A DNA stretch of 64,000 bases. Source: Eriocheir sinensis (Eukaryota; Arthropoda; Malacostraca; Decapoda; Varunidae). The DNA is taken from NCBI RefSeq assembly GCF_024679095.1, contig NC_066531.1, positions 10,388,234 through 10,452,233 of the forward strand, given 5' to 3'. Made by a program: the position numbers and the translations under genes. This document shows, one piece after another, positions 1-12,354 of the stretch; the first letter of the stretch is position 1, and every line of letters starts with the position of its first letter. The notes under the pieces are model-generated. The model was not told where the DNA came from. It searched no databases and was given only the letters and a program-made list of their open reading frames with translations.

Positions 1-74
1 GAGGAAGAAGAAGAAGAAAAAAAAGAAGATTATGAATACGAATAAGAAGTAAAAGTAAAAAAAAAAATAATAAT

Positions 75-111
<37 letters not shown>

Positions 112-642
112 TTAATAATAATAATAATAATAATAATAATGTAGGAAAAGAAGAAGAAGAAGAAGAAGAAGAAGAAGAAGGAAGAAAGAGAAAAAAGGAA
201 GAAAAGAAGAAGAAGAAGAAGAAGAAGAAGAAGAAGAAGAAAAGAAAAGAAGAACAAGAAGAAGAAAAAGAAGAAGAAGAAGAAAGAAAAGAAAAGAATA
301 TCAAGAAGAAGAAAGAAGAAGAAGAAGAAAGAAGAAGAAGAAGAAGAAGAAGAAGAAGACGAAGAAAGAAAAGAAGAAGAAGAAGAAGAAAAAAAGAAGA
401 AAGACGAAGAAGAAGAAAGAAAGAAAGACGAAGACAGAAGAAAGAAGAAAGAAGAAGAAGAAGAAAGAAGAAGAAGAAGAAGAAAAAAAAGAAAAAAGAA
501 CAAGAAGATTAAAAGAAGAAGAAGAAGAAGAAGAAGAAGAAGAAGAAGAAGAAAAAGAAGAAGAAGAAGAAGACAAAAAGATTACAGAATAAGAAGTAGA
601 AGTAAAAGAAAATACATAACAATAATGTAATAATACACACAC

Positions 643-676
<34 letters not shown>

Positions 677-735
677 TAAGTAATAATAACAACAACAATA
701 ACAATAACAATAACAATAATAATAATAATAATAAC

Positions 736-766
<31 letters not shown>

Positions 767-774
767 GTAACAAA

Positions 775-829
<55 letters not shown>

Positions 830-835
830 GCAATA
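1..835. repeat. (GAA)n / (AAT)n microsatellite block
   Basis: Almost pure purine GAA/GAAA repeats fill roughly 1-590, broken by AAT runs near 66-145. AAT/AAC triplets fill about 640-835. The long low-complexity open frames here (poly-Ser/Phe/Leu on the minus strand) are artefacts of the repeat and not genes. Confidence 0.95.
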
Positions 836-837
836 AT

Positions 838-1133
838 CACAGGTTGAGTATACCCAGCCAGGATTCGAACAAAAGGCGTTGCGCACCCCGCCACCTCGCT
901 GTATGGAGGTTAAAACCGAGATGTTCACTGCGCATCTCACCCAACCTCAACTCATTAAAGGGGTGACTGCGTCATTAATCAAACCCAGCACATGTTTTCA
1001 TGAGATAAACGCCAATGAAAGACAGGCTTTGTATACCCAGCGAGGACTCGAACCACAAGCGTGGCGCACTCCGCCACCCGATGCCCACCTTGTGTTTCGA
1101 GTACTGACTCTGTATACTCGACCTGGGCTGCCA
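838..1133 (-). mobile_element. tRNA-derived SINE fragments (two heads)
   Basis: Read on the minus strand, two related segments (about 840-905 and 1028-1130) each carry an A-box-like GGTGGCGGRGTGCGC stretch followed within about 20 bases by a B-box-like GTTCGARTCC and then CTGGGTATAC. The A-to-B order and B-box consensus point to a tRNA head. Spacing is shorter than in an intact tRNA and there is no cloverleaf, so these are SINE pieces. Boundaries are approximate. Confidence 0.6.
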
Positions 1134-1232
1134 TCAGGAGTGGTGGAAAAGATGAATAAGTCAAATTGCTCGAGATATTTGTGGCTAGGTGCCAGAAGTC
1201 TCTGGAATAATTAGAGAAAGCTAGGCTGTAAT
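1134..1232 (-). mobile_element. LINE family J fragment (ORF2 linker)
   Basis: On the minus strand this encodes SNYSRDFWHLATNISSN, closely matching SNSSRDLWHLAKNISSN in the long family J copy near 38275. It covers the linker between endonuclease and reverse transcriptase only. It is a scrap with no visible ends of its own. Confidence 0.7.
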
Positions 1233-1494
1233 ACTTTATAATAATGAAAATCAATTAGCAAAAGTGAGAAGGCTCAGGTATATTTTTGTGTGCTGCCTCC
1301 ATCTGTGACATAACGAGAGCAAGCGTGATGACTGAACCAAAGTTTTTTACCATAAGTAGTCGAGAAAGAACGTGGCTCTAATAATATCATTATAACAGTA
1401 GTATTTATGTCAGAAGTAAAAGTAGCAGCAGCAGTACCGTTAACAGTAATAATAGTAGTTGGAGTAGTTGCAGTATTGGTTATTATTATTAGTA

Positions 1495-1498
1495 TTAA

Positions 1499-1565
<67 letters not shown>

Positions 1566-1660
1566 AATAATAATAATAGTAGTAGTAGTAGAAGTAGTAA
1601 TAGTAGTAGTAGTTGTAGTAGTAGTTGTAGTAGGAGTAGTCGTAGTAGTCGTAATATTTG
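1495..1660. repeat. (ATT)n / (AGT)n microsatellite
   Basis: A pure ATT run at about 1497-1565 is followed by AAT/AGT triplets to about 1660. Open frames across it are poly-Ile/Asn/Ser/Leu artefacts. Confidence 0.95.
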
Positions 1661-1689
1661 TAGTGATGATACAAGAGGTCATGGAAATT

Positions 1690-2215
1690 CAGTGACCAAG
1701 GAGAAAAAATAGCTAATCCCTAAAATAAAATTTTATAAAAGTAAGCAACTGAGATGGATATCCACATTTTTATTCCCACAATACTTCTACAAATCTTTGC
1801 AACCATTTCACGCATTCAATTATCGGTCATGATTTAGCAGTTTCTCTAATAATTTGTGGTATAGTCCTTCACGTCTAACATTCTTTCTACTCATATATTT
1901 TTCATGCATTCTTGCCAGTGCTCTGTTTCATTTGGTTGTTATTACAAGTGAAAGAGGGAGAGGAAAAAGAAAGGTTTATATAGATTTACATTGATGTCAA
2001 TACTACACACACGCCATGGTCCAAACTAGGTGGTCTGTCCTTCATCCTAAGTGACACTACATCATATGAGGACCAAGATTTTGCATTTCTAAAGTAGTAA
2101 ACTGAAGAAAGTGGAGGTTGCGTTTAAAGTTTGATTAAGTTGCACTGGGCAACCAATAAAATTAGTATATGTATATGTGTGTGCGGGTGTATACATTTAT
2201 GGGTGTATATGTGTA
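1690..2215. other. No recognisable feature
   Basis: Ordinary AT-leaning sequence with stops in all frames. I see no repeat unit, protein motif or RNA gene. Confidence 0.6.
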
Positions 2216-2218
2216 AAT

Positions 2219-2362
<144 letters not shown>

Positions 2363-2637
2363 TCAGGACCCAGAAAACGAGGAAAGAGAGGAATGAGAGA
2401 TATACAACTGTGTAAACATGTGACAGGACAAACACTAACAAAAAGGGTGACATATATATAAGTGTAAACATCTCAAGTACCAAAGAGGGGAAACAACGAG
2501 GGTAAAGGAAAACAGATACCCAGACTCAGGTACAGAAAACAGATGCCCAGTGGGCGTGGTCAGAAAGTGTGAACAACCATTGAAAAAAACTCTGACCCGT
2601 GACGTCAGTCGTGGCGACATGTTATGAGCCAATAATT

Positions 2638-2737
2638 NNNNNNNNNNNNNNNNNNNNNNNNNNNNNNNNNNNNNNNNNNNNNNNNNNNNNNNNNNNNNNN
2701 NNNNNNNNNNNNNNNNNNNNNNNNNNNNNNNNNNNNN
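2638..2737. other. Assembly gap (100 N)
   Basis: Exactly 100 N characters, the usual size for a gap of unknown length. Sequence on either side need not be truly adjacent. Confidence 0.99.
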
Positions 2738-4205
2738 ACCACAAGCTACAATCTCACAATGAGCTTAAGAACGAAAAATTACTACAAAAAATCCGATCAA
2801 TGAGAGAAATAAATGTTTTGCCGGCAGGATTTACAGAAGGGAGATTATAAAATAATTTATTTTAAGATACTGCACAGAAAGCAGCAAACAGATAAGCAGG
2901 AATTGATAATCACAGCGATAGATTTTGAAAAAGCCTTCGATTCAGTAAATAGAAAATCCTTGATAAAAGTATTGAAAAAAAGGTAAATGTAATTCCTTGA
3001 TCACTGACGCCATAGCAAGTCGGTACACGGGTGATATTACAGAGCTCTGCGTGGGCATAGAAAAGTAGGCGAGGTGGCGGTAACCGGCGGCAGAAGGCAA
3101 GGCTGCGCAGGACCCCCACTATTTGTGCCGATCAATCAGTCATCAAACTAGATCATTGATAGTGAAATGGGTTTTAAGAATAGTAATTTTACATCCCAGT
3201 ATTGTTTTATGCAGATGATCGCCTACTTTTATCAAACAGCAGGAAAGAAATGGCCCAAATGATGATGGAAATATCGGCAGAGTGTGGACTAAATATTAAT
3301 ATACAAAAGACTCATTGCGCGATCCTGAATAAAGGAGAAGGAAAGCCAATTAAGATTAATAACACTGAGCTATTGTCATAAATAAAATACCTAGGAATTA
3401 TTGTTACAGAAAATAGAAGATATATGAAAAAAAATATATAAGAATATAAAAAACGAAATGTCAAGAAAAATGTCGAGTATTGCTTTTTCAGTGATGGTCA
3501 GATCCTGCAGTAGAGTTTTACTGTGGAAAACTTACCGGAAGAGTGTGGTGATTCCAAGTGTACTCACGGGAGGAGCAATGGTGGACTGGACTAAAGGGCA
3601 GCAGCAAACACTGCAAAGGGTGGAGAGCACAGTGTGGAGGCAGATGGTGGGAGAACAGGCTGTGTGGCCCTGGAAGCCTTAAAGCAGGAAGCGCCACGAT
3701 GGAGGAGAGGGACGTGAAGACAAAATAATGCTGTCTAAAGAATGTAATGAAAGGAAATAATGAGTTACTAAAGGAAATATTGCTGGACATTATAAAACAT
3801 AACAAAGGGAATCAATGACTAAGAATAATACATGGACAAATGAAGGCATTACGTATAAGAAACATAGAAGAATTGAATCACACGGCTGAAGAAGACATCG
3901 AGGAGTGAGTAAGGGAAGAAGGTGGAGGATGGGCATGGAGGGATAAACCAACCTTGAGCACACACTTAAGAAATAAACATGAAATTAAAGAAGAAACTAT
4001 AAATGACAACTCATTCAGATCTAAATCAATGTTCCGGTTCAGAACTATATCACTACAACTACACTGGAGGAAAAGGTTCACAGGAAGAAAAGACATGTGC
4101 TGTTTCGTCGAGAGCAGCAGGAAACACTGACACACTTCATGCCGCAGTGCGATGGACTGAAAGAAGTGCGTGGAAATTATAACACTGAGGAGGATACCAC
4201 GCTTT
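2738..4205 (+). pseudogene. Degenerate LINE reverse transcriptase (unclassified)
   Basis: Fragments of one reverse transcriptase appear in order on the plus strand but in shifting frames. AIDFEKAFDSVNRKSL near 2918-2965 is the first catalytic block. A YADD-like box (tatgcagatgat) lies near 3209. AECGLNINIQKTHC follows near 3280-3320, and SVMVRSCSRVLLWKTYRKSVV (one piece of the C-terminal region) lies near 3490-3560. A Cys/His-bearing tail similar to LINE C-termini is at about 3990-4160. Stops and frameshifts are numerous, so it is non-functional. The 5' part is lost in the assembly gap. It is a different family from the J, L2-like and CR1-like LINEs elsewhere in the window. Confidence 0.75.
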
Positions 4206-4369
4206 AAAAATTATCTTATTTACACCAAATTATCCTATTTACTTACTCAAAAAACAAAGTATATGTGGAAGAACGGCGGAAAATTAAGAAAAGAAGAACT
4301 AAATTAGCCGTGAATCAAACTTGAAACCACGATTTGTTTACAGCATAGGAAGTAGCTCAAGGTAAAAAA

Positions 4370-4717
4370 AAAAAAAGGAAACAATGAAAAAAAAACCGCA
4401 AATCACTGCTCCTATAAAATAGGTAAGAGGAGTGGCCAAAAGAGAGGTAAATTTCGGGAGGAGAGGTGTCCTGATACTCTCCTCTTGAAAGAGTTTACGT
4501 CGCAGGCAGGAGGAAATACAGATGAAGGAAGATTGTTTCAGAGTTTGCCAGCGTGAGGGATGAAAGAGTTAAGATGTTGGTTAACTGTTGCATACGGGAT
4601 TTGGACTGTATAGGAATGAGCTTGAGTAGAAAATCGTGTGCAGCGCCGCCGCGGGAGTGTGAAGGCATGCTGTCAGAGAGTTTAGAAGACCAGTCAGTGT
4701 GAAAATATCGATAGAAC
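4370..4717 (-). mobile_element. LINE family J 3' end, inverted
   Basis: The minus strand matches the C-terminal and 3' tail of family J, including the region encoding YARVNQHLHSF and the stretch before the poly(A). It meets a plus-strand J copy head to head at about 4718. Because the inverted piece contains the 3' end of the element, it is better explained as a separate insertion or rearrangement than as a twin-priming inversion. Confidence 0.75.
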
Positions 4718-5806
4718 TGATGGAGTGCCTCTTATTGTCCTTAAAAACTGTGCTTCCGTGCTGACACCCTGCCTGGTCAATCTTTTTCGCCTCTGCCTGT
4801 CAACATATACCTTTTCATCCTGCTGGAAGTACGTCTTCATACAGTCTGTGCCGAAGAAGGGTGACCGTTCCAATCCCTCAAGCTGCCGCCCTATAGCTTT
4901 ACCTTCATGTATATTTATAGCTTTTGAATCAATCCTTAACCAGAAGATTCGAATGCATCTGTTCACTTTTGAGCTTTTTTTCTGATCGCCAGTATGGGTT
5001 CCCCAAGGGGCGTTCTACTGGCGATCTTCTTGCTCTCTTAACTTTTTCTTGGGCATCCTCTCTTAGCCGTTTCGGTAAAACTTTCTCAGTTGCGCTAGGC
5101 ATATCGAAGGCTTTCGATATAGTCTGGCACAGCTCTTTCCTTCCTAAACTGCCCTCATACGGATTCCATCCTTCTCTCTGTTGCTTTACCACCAGTTTCC
5201 TCTCCGGCCGTTTTATCCCTGCTGTGGTAGACGGTCACTGTTCTTCCCCTAAACCTATCAACAGTAGTGTCCCACAGGGCTCTGTCCTATCACACACACC
5301 CTTCCTGTTATTCATTAATGATCTTTCCATAACAAACTGTCTTATTCACTCATACGCTGACGGACGACTCCACTCTGCATTATTCAACTTTTTATAACAG
5401 AAGAACCTCTCATGAAGAATTGCAAGACTCCAGACTGGAGGCTGCAGAACGCTTAACGTCAGACTTTGCTATCATTTCTGATTGGGGTAAAAATAACTAT
5501 GTGTCATTCAATGTCCTTCAATCTTCCAAACATCTATCCTCTATTCCTCGACAACACTTAGCTATCACCTTCTTCAACACTAAACATCCTCGGTATATCC
5601 TTAGTTCAAAATCTCAAATGGAAACTTCACATCTCGTCTCTCACTAAATCAGCTTCCTCGAGATTGGTTGTTCTGTATCGTCTCCGCCAGTTCTTTTCCC
5701 CCGCATATATGCTTTCCGTATATAAGGGCCTTGTCCACCCTCGTTTGGAGTATGCATCTCACGTGTGGGAGAGCTCCACTCACACAGCTTTCTTGGACAG
5801 AGGAGA
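4718..5806 (+). pseudogene. LINE family J reverse transcriptase, 5' part of split copy
   Basis: Begins inside ORF2 (VPLIVLKNCASVLTPCLV) and runs through PVPKKGDRSNPS-like fingers, the GRSTGDLLALLTFSW block, ISKAFDIVWHSS, SVPQGSVLSHTPFLL and a damaged YAD box. Several frameshifts and stops break it. It is interrupted after the TAFLDRG-coding segment at about 5806 by an L2-like LINE, and resumes at about 7085. Confidence 0.8.
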
Positions 5807-7084
5807 GAAGCATAATTCAATTCATGATTCACAGCATGGGTTCACGAAGGGTAGGTCTTGTCTTATTAACCTGTTGTCCTTCTACACTAAAGTAATCGAG
5901 GCGGTTGACATAGATGAAAACTATAACATATTGTATCTAGATTTAAGTCAGGCGTTCGACAAAGTCCCTTATCACCGGCTATTACTAAAATTACAGTTTC
6001 ATGGCATACATGGGAAAGTTTTAAACTTTATTAGGGCATGGCTTAGTGGTAGGAAGCAGAGAGTGCAAATCAATGGTAAACAATCTGAATGGGGCAGTGT
6101 TACGAGTGGAATAGCACAGGGGTCGGTGCTGGGTCCGCTACTTTTTGTTATTTACATCAATGACTTGGACACGGGAATTAGTAGTGATGTCAGTAAGTTC
6201 GCAGATGATACCAAGATCAGTAGAGTAATCCAGTCAGACAGGGACGCTAGCGTTCTCCAGGATGAGCTTGGCAGACTATATGATTGGGCGGGGAAGTGGC
6301 AGTTGGAATTCAATGTCGGGAAGTGTAGCATTCTGAGTGTAGGTAGAAATAACCCCTCACACAATTAATCCTTAAATGACACTCCTCTAAGCAGGTCTGG
6401 GTGTGAGAGAGATTTAAGAGTCTTAGTGAGCGCTGTCTTCCGTTCTAGGGCTCAATGCATTCAGGCTAAAAATTGTGCAGACAGGGTACTGGGTTTCATC
6501 TCATGGAGCGTAAGCAATAGGAACCCTAAAGTCATCCTAAAACATTACTAAGCACTAGTTAGACCTCATCTCGATTATGCAGTTCAGTTCTGGTCACCTA
6601 CTATAGAATGGATATTAAGATGTTATAATCTGTACAGACGAAGATGGCAAAGATGACTCAGAGGATGAGAAACTTGCCTCATGAAGAAAGAGTGAAACAT
6701 TTAAACCTACACTCTCTAGAAAGGCGAAGGTTGCGAGGAGACCTGATCGAAGTCTATAAATGGATGAAGGGCTTTAATAAAGGGGATGTCAATAAGATTT
6801 TGTTAGTAAAACAGCGAGGCAGGACGCGTAGCAATGGTTTTAAGTTATACAAATTCAGATTGAACAAAGACATAGGCAAGAACTGGTTCACCAATAGAGT
6901 GGTAGATTAATGGAACAGACTTGGCAGCCATGTTGTGGGTGCCAGTACCATAAATACATTCAAGAAGAGGTTAGATAGTCATGGATAGTGAGGTAATGTG
7001 GGGTTAAGAGTACACGAGCTGCCTTGTATAGGCCAACCGGCCTCTTGCAGACTCCTTAAGTTTTTGTGTTTTTATGTTCTTATA
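5807..7084 (+). mobile_element. L2-like LINE, 5'-truncated, nested in family J
   Basis: Starts within the reverse transcriptase (SIHDSQHGFTKGRSCLINLL) and continues with DLSQAFDKVPYHRLL, GIAQGSVLGPLLFVIYINDL and FADDTK. A stop at 6366-6368 is followed by degraded C-terminal sequence (LNLHSLERRRLRGDL; LDK region). It ends with CTGCCTTGTATAGGCCAACC and a TTATGTTC-type tail at about 7084, the same 3' end as the longer L2-like copy at 31010-31046. Compared with that copy, only the 3' third is present, the usual outcome of aborted target-primed reverse transcription. Confidence 0.85.
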
Positions 7085-7545
7085 TCTCATCAGCTCCCCT
7101 CCTCTTACTACTGACAGCTTTATACTCCTTAAATTCCGCCGCCATGTTGCATCTCTAACTTCTATCGATATTTTCATGATGACTGCTCTTCTGAACTTGC
7201 TAACTCCATGCCTCCCCCCCCCTTCCACGACCCCGCTGCACACGTCTTTCTACTCAAGTCCATCCCTTTACTGTCCAAACCCCTTATGCAAGAGTTAACC
7301 AGCATCTCCATTCTTTCCTCTTCACTGGTAAATTCTGGAACAGCATTCCTTCGTCTGTATTTCCCCCTGCCTACGTACGAACTGACCTATTTCAAGAAGT
7401 GTGTATCAAGACACCTCTCTATCCGAAATAGATCTCTCTTTTGGCTACTCTATACTTTTAGCTATATGGGAGCAACAGTCAGCGTGCTTTTTTTTTCCAT
7501 TTTCTTTTTGTTGCCCTTGAGTTGTTCTCTGTGCTGTAAATAAAA
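7085..7545 (+). pseudogene. LINE family J, 3' part of split copy
   Basis: Resumes family J at CTCATCAGCTCCCCTCCTCT and runs through the coding segment for KFRRHVASL, then the YFKKCVSRHLS motif, to the CCCTTGAG...CTGTAAATAAAAG 3' end. The two halves flank a complete L2-like insertion. A short stretch of J at the junction seems to have been lost, and no clear target duplication remains. Confidence 0.8.
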
Positions 7546-7547
7546 GA

Positions 7548-7842
7548 AGATAGAAAGAGAGGCAACATGGCGGTGGAATTCAGGAGGTAGAAGACTATCA
7601 GTAAGAGTAGAGGAGCTGATTAGCCGAGGAGCCGTAGACTCTATTTTGTCCAAGACATCTGTGTGTGTGGAGCCCACCACGTAAGATGTATACTCCATTC
7701 GAGGGCAGATAAGGCCCATTTATATGAAGAGTAACTGTACGGGGGAAAGGAACTGGTGGAGACGATACAGAACGTCCAACCTCGAGGAAGCTGATTTAGT
7801 AAGAGAAGAGATGTGAAGTTTCCTGTTAAGATTTTTAGGTAA
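7548..7842 (-). mobile_element. LINE family J fragment, split by TIR element A
   Basis: Minus-strand match to the region of J encoding the LNWKLHISSLTKS and LYRLRQFF segments. It continues beyond element A at 9545-9605 with the upstream stretch (ACTAAACATCCTCGGTCTAT on the minus strand). Other J copies at about 39450-39490 and 52300-52350 show the uninterrupted sequence. Confidence 0.85.
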
Positions 7843-8263
7843 TACTAGGATCACACATCTGTGATTTCGCTCTGCGACGGTTGGCGTTTTTTAAAATGCA
7901 CGAAATCGTGGGAGCATCGCCATTGCCTCTGCGCGTTTGCCTCTGTTTCAACTCACAGCAACATGGCAAGGGAAGGTCGCTCGCTTATACGCACACGAGG
8001 GCGACAGGCGAGGGGATGTCAAGGTGAATCGTGAGTGAGTGAGCGCGACAGTACGCAGAGGAGCCCAATTTTGAAAATAAAACCCGTTCGCGATGGACGC
8101 AGTGCCTGGCGACTATGCGCGACCGCCCCTCGTCTAGCCGCTCGACGACGCTCGACGTCGCACGCATGGTCGAGAAAACGTCGAGGGCGCGTCGCTGTAC
8201 GACTCATATAGGCGGGCAACACTATTCGCGCTCTCTCTTCCATCCATCCCCCACACACCACAC

Positions 8264-8341
<78 letters not shown>

Positions 8342-9544
8342 TATATATACACACTCACACTAACAAGAAATTAATCGTGGCACCCTGCATATCCCGAGGC
8401 TCTAACGCTAAGGTTATTATATCGGCTGATCAACCTTATAGGTTTTCAATATGGTAAAATAATCCCCATCAGGCAACGCCAGTTGCTTGTGTCGATTCAA
8501 ATTTGATAGTCGGTTAGTAACGACCACCCAGTGCTTCAAGTTAGTAGTAGCCCGTGCTACCCTCCCTTGCTGCCGCTGATATTGCTTTATTGTTTCTTGC
8601 TTCTAATTCAGCAGTTCTTAACCTGGGGGTCGTGATCTCCTGGGAACGAAGTAAGTTGTTTTGAGGAATATTGGATTTTATTCGTATGGTGTAAGGTTTT
8701 CTGCATGTTGTACCGTATCTACAACTTCTGTAATAAATTGTAAGTGGAAAAAGTTTTAGAGTCTGTAATAACTTGCCAACAAGCTAATGAAGTAGTCAAG
8801 AGAAATACATTATAATTTTACTGTGTTCTCTAGCTAATAATTTTACTGTGGACGCTAGCTTATAATTTTACTGTGTACACTAGCTTATAATTTTGCATTT
8901 TGTTAAACCAGGCTATTATTTTGCATTTAGGAATGCTATTCTATTATTTTATATTTATGAATACTAGGCTATTATTTAGCAGTTAGGAATACTATTCTAT
9001 TATTTTGCATTCATGAACACTAGGGTTTTATTTTACAGTTAGGAATACTATTCTGTTATTTTCCATTTATGAATACTAAGCTATTATTTAGCAGTTAGGA
9101 ATAATATGCTATTATTACGAATTCATGAAGACTAAGCTATTATTTTGCAGGCGGGCAGGGTAGCGGCGTGTGGCAGGACAGTGTTGAGACAGTGTTGAAT
9201 GCGAGCGAGCGGTCGCTCGCCAACGGCTTTTCACACCCTCCCGCTCTCTCGCTGCCATCTCGCTCCGAAACAGCGTCGCTGCCATACACACGATGTACAA
9301 AGTCGCTCGCATATACGCTCGCATACACCGCGACCCCTTGCGTTTGACGATGGTATGCGAGCGTATACTGCGATGGTCTCTCGCTTAACCGTGCTTAACC
9401 AGCAAGTCGCGCGAACTTTGTCGAGCGACTATTGCGACTAATCGCAGGGACGTCGCTACGATATCGAGCGTATATGCCGATTTCGAAAAATTTGCAAAAT
9501 CGCCAACCGTCGCAGAGCGAAATCGCGGATGTGTGATCCCAGCA
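7843..9544. mobile_element. TIR element A, non-autonomous, TAA target duplication
   Basis: Ends are inverted repeats. The left reads TACTAGGATCACACATCTGT and the right, reverse complemented, reads TGCTGGGATCACACATCCGC. Both continue into GATTTCGCTCTGCGACGGTT. Each end abuts TAA (7840-7842 and 9545-9547), and the J copies elsewhere have a single TAA at that point, so the insertion created a 3-bp duplication. A TWA target of 3 bp is the hallmark of the PIF/Harbinger superfamily, though no transposase is present here. The interior is CpG-rich near the ends, with a (TA)n run at about 8268-8340 and AT-rich 50-60-bp tandem units at about 8800-9150. Confidence 0.8.
8268..8350. repeat. (TA)n microsatellite inside element A
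   Basis: An uninterrupted TA run with two single interruptions. Element B has a TA run at the corresponding site, so it was present in their common ancestor. Confidence 0.95.
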
Positions 9545-9605
9545 TAAGGATAGACCGAGGATGTTTAGTGTAGAATAAGGTGATAGCTGATTGTTGTCGA
9601 AGAAT
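9545..9605 (-). mobile_element. LINE family J fragment, far side of element A
   Basis: Continues the minus-strand J sequence from 7842 after one TAA duplicate, then loses similarity around 9605. Confidence 0.75.
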
Positions 9606-10121
9606 AGGGGATATTGCGCTGCCTTTACAAAGTCAATAGCGCACCTACGTCAGTATTACTATCAGTAGAAGGCTTCACTTGGGTTCTGCCTTCCAATTAT
9701 ATAATTCCAAAGAATTCTTCGCCCACACTCTCTGGCTCCAGGCTCTTGCACCTCTCCTGAACTCTGTCATAACTCTACGCTTCACTTCCTTTTCCTCTCG
9801 CAGTAGCATCATCTCGGAAAATGTGAAGCCCTCCAGCCCACATTTCTTCTCCTAGCGTATTCTAGACTTGTTCCACTTTGTCCTTTGACCCGCCCGCTTA
9901 TATATCTTACCAGCCCACCTATTCCCATTCATCTTTCTTAGCCTAACTTTGTACCTTAAATCTGCCTTTCCTATTCTTTCCTCGAAGGTGCTCCAGCCTA
10001 CTTATCCTCGCACTGCATCCACCGCTCCACACCTTTTGGCACATAGAGCCAGCCTGCCTACTCTGTTCTGTACTTCCTATGACTTATCTAGCTCTTTGCC
10101 TGTCCACCTCATGCATTCTAA
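9606..10121 (-). pseudogene. LINE C-terminal part, downstream half of a split element
   Basis: On the minus strand this encodes a typical LINE C-terminus in pieces: CMRWTGKELDKS, VQNRVGRLALCA, KADLRYKVRLRKMNGNRWAG and KIYKRAGQRTKWNK. The N-terminal half of the same LINE is at 20542-21500. When element B and one target copy are removed, the frame reads from ...MAVPALMRGL straight into ECMRWTGKE, which shows the two halves were once continuous. Confidence 0.8.
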
Positions 10122-10539
10122 TGCTGGGATTACACATCTGCGATTTCGCTCGCGACGGTTGGCGATTTTAAAAATGCACGAAATCGTGGGAGCATTGCCA
10201 TTGTCTCTGCGAGTTTGCCTCTGTTTCACCTCACAGCAACATGGCGAGGGAGGGTCGCTCGCCTATACGCACACGAGGGCGACATGCGAGAGGACGTCGA
10301 AGTGAATCGCACGTGAATGCGCGCGACTGTACGCAGAGGAGCCCAATTTTGAAAATAAAACCCGTTGCGACGGTTCGCGATGAACGCAGGGCCAGGCGAC
10401 TATGCGCGACCGCCCCTCGCCTAGTCGCTCGACGTCGCATGCATGGTCGAGTAAACGTCGAGGGTGCGTCGCTGTACGACCCATATAGGCGGGCAACACT
10501 ATCGCGCTCTCTCTACCATCCATCCTCCACACACCACAC

Positions 10540-11009
<470 letters not shown>

Positions 11010-11794
11010 TAAGAAATTAATCTTGGTACCCTGCAAATCCCGACGCTCTAACGCTAAGGTTATTATATCGGCTGATCAACCTTATAGGTTTTCAATATGG
11101 TAAAATAATCCCCATCAGGCAACGCCAGTTGCTTGTGTCGACTCAAATTTGATGGTCGGTTAGTAACGACCACCCAGTGCTTCAAGTTAGTAGTAGCCCG
11201 TGCTACCCTCCCTTGCTGCCGCTGATATTGCTTTATTGTTTCTTGCTTCTAATTCAGCAGTTCTTAACCTGGGGGTCGTGATCTCCTGGGAACGAAGTAA
11301 GTTGTTTTGAGGAATATTGGATTTTATTCGTATGGTGTAAGGTTTTCTGCATGTTATACCGTATCCACAACTTCTGTAATAAATTGTAAGTGGAAAAAGT
11401 TTTAGAGTCTAATAACTTGCCAACAAGCTAATGAAGTAGTCAAGAGAAATACATTATAATTTTACTGTGTACTCTAGCTAATAATTTTACTGTGGACGCT
11501 AGCTTATAATTTTGCATTTTGTTAAACCAGGCTAGTATTTTGCATTTAGGAATGCTATTCTATTATTTTGTATTCATGAACACAACCCTACTATTTAGCA
11601 GTTAGGAATACTATTCTATTATTTTGAATTCATGAACACTAGGGCGTTATTTTGCATTTATGAATACTATTCAATTATTTTCCATTCATGAATACTAGGC
11701 TATTATTTAGCAGTTAGGAATAATATGCTAGTATTATAAATTCATGAAGACTAGGCTATTAGTTTACAGGCAGGCAGGGTAGCGGCGTGTGGTA

Positions 11795-11840
11795 GGACAG
11801 TGCAATATCCATATAAGACTCAGGTCAACCTATAGATTTC
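11795..11840 (+). repeat. P-element left end: 8-bp duplication plus TIR
   Basis: GGACAGTG (11795-11802) is followed by the TIR starting CAATATCCATATAAGACTCA. The first 30 bases match the right end exactly when reverse complemented. Confidence 0.9.
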
Positions 11841-11999
11841 GATTGTCTCGGGCTCATGCCGTTTTAGCTCGGAAGGCTACAATATACACGTCACGCGGAG
11901 TCACGGGCTGGGGGTTAGTGGCGAGAGAATAATGGTGGCAGTGTACAATGGAGCAGCGCGGAGGGCACATGAGCGGAGCGCATTGGCCTCACTGAAACA

Positions 12000-12297
12000 A
12001 TGGTGCATGTTTGCACTGTGAGAGGGTGCCGGTCAAGGAAGAAGAAGGAGCACTCTACTCTTTTACACAGGTTCCCTAAATGTGCGGTTAATCAGGAATT
12101 ATGGATTAAGTTTTGCCAGCAAAGAAGAATAATTAATCCCACCACAGCAAGAGTGTGCAGTTTGCACTTCTCAGGAGCCGATTATAAACGGAACCTAAAA
12201 TATGAGCTATTGAACTTACCAGTGCCAAGACACTTACAGCAGCTACAAGAGGGCGCAGTGCCAACGTTACATCCTCCATCACATGAAGATAAGGGAC
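12000..12297 (+). CDS. Exon 1: THAP DNA-binding domain
   Basis: Starts at ATG 12000. The pattern is C2CH: CTVRGC near residues 5-10 supplies the first two cysteines, and CSLHF near 53-57 supplies Cys and His. An AVPTL motif near residues 86-90 matches the AVPTIF signature that closes THAP domains. The domain binds transposon ends in P elements. The exon ends at a GT donor (GGAC|GTAATT) after codon position 1, compatible with the next exon. Confidence 0.9.
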
Positions 12298-12354
12298 GTA
12301 ATTATCAGTTCCTCTCCGACTTATGTAGCCTAACTCGATCGGGCCTTATTATAA

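Noticed and set aside
30..940. Long poly-Ser/Phe/Leu/Ile open frames on the minus strand
   Set aside because: They follow entirely from GAA and AAT microsatellites. No domain, no start context.
4370..5806. Twin-priming inversion of one LINE
   Set aside because: In twin priming the inverted piece is the upstream part of the element. Here the inverted piece contains the 3' end, so two insertions or a rearrangement are more likely.
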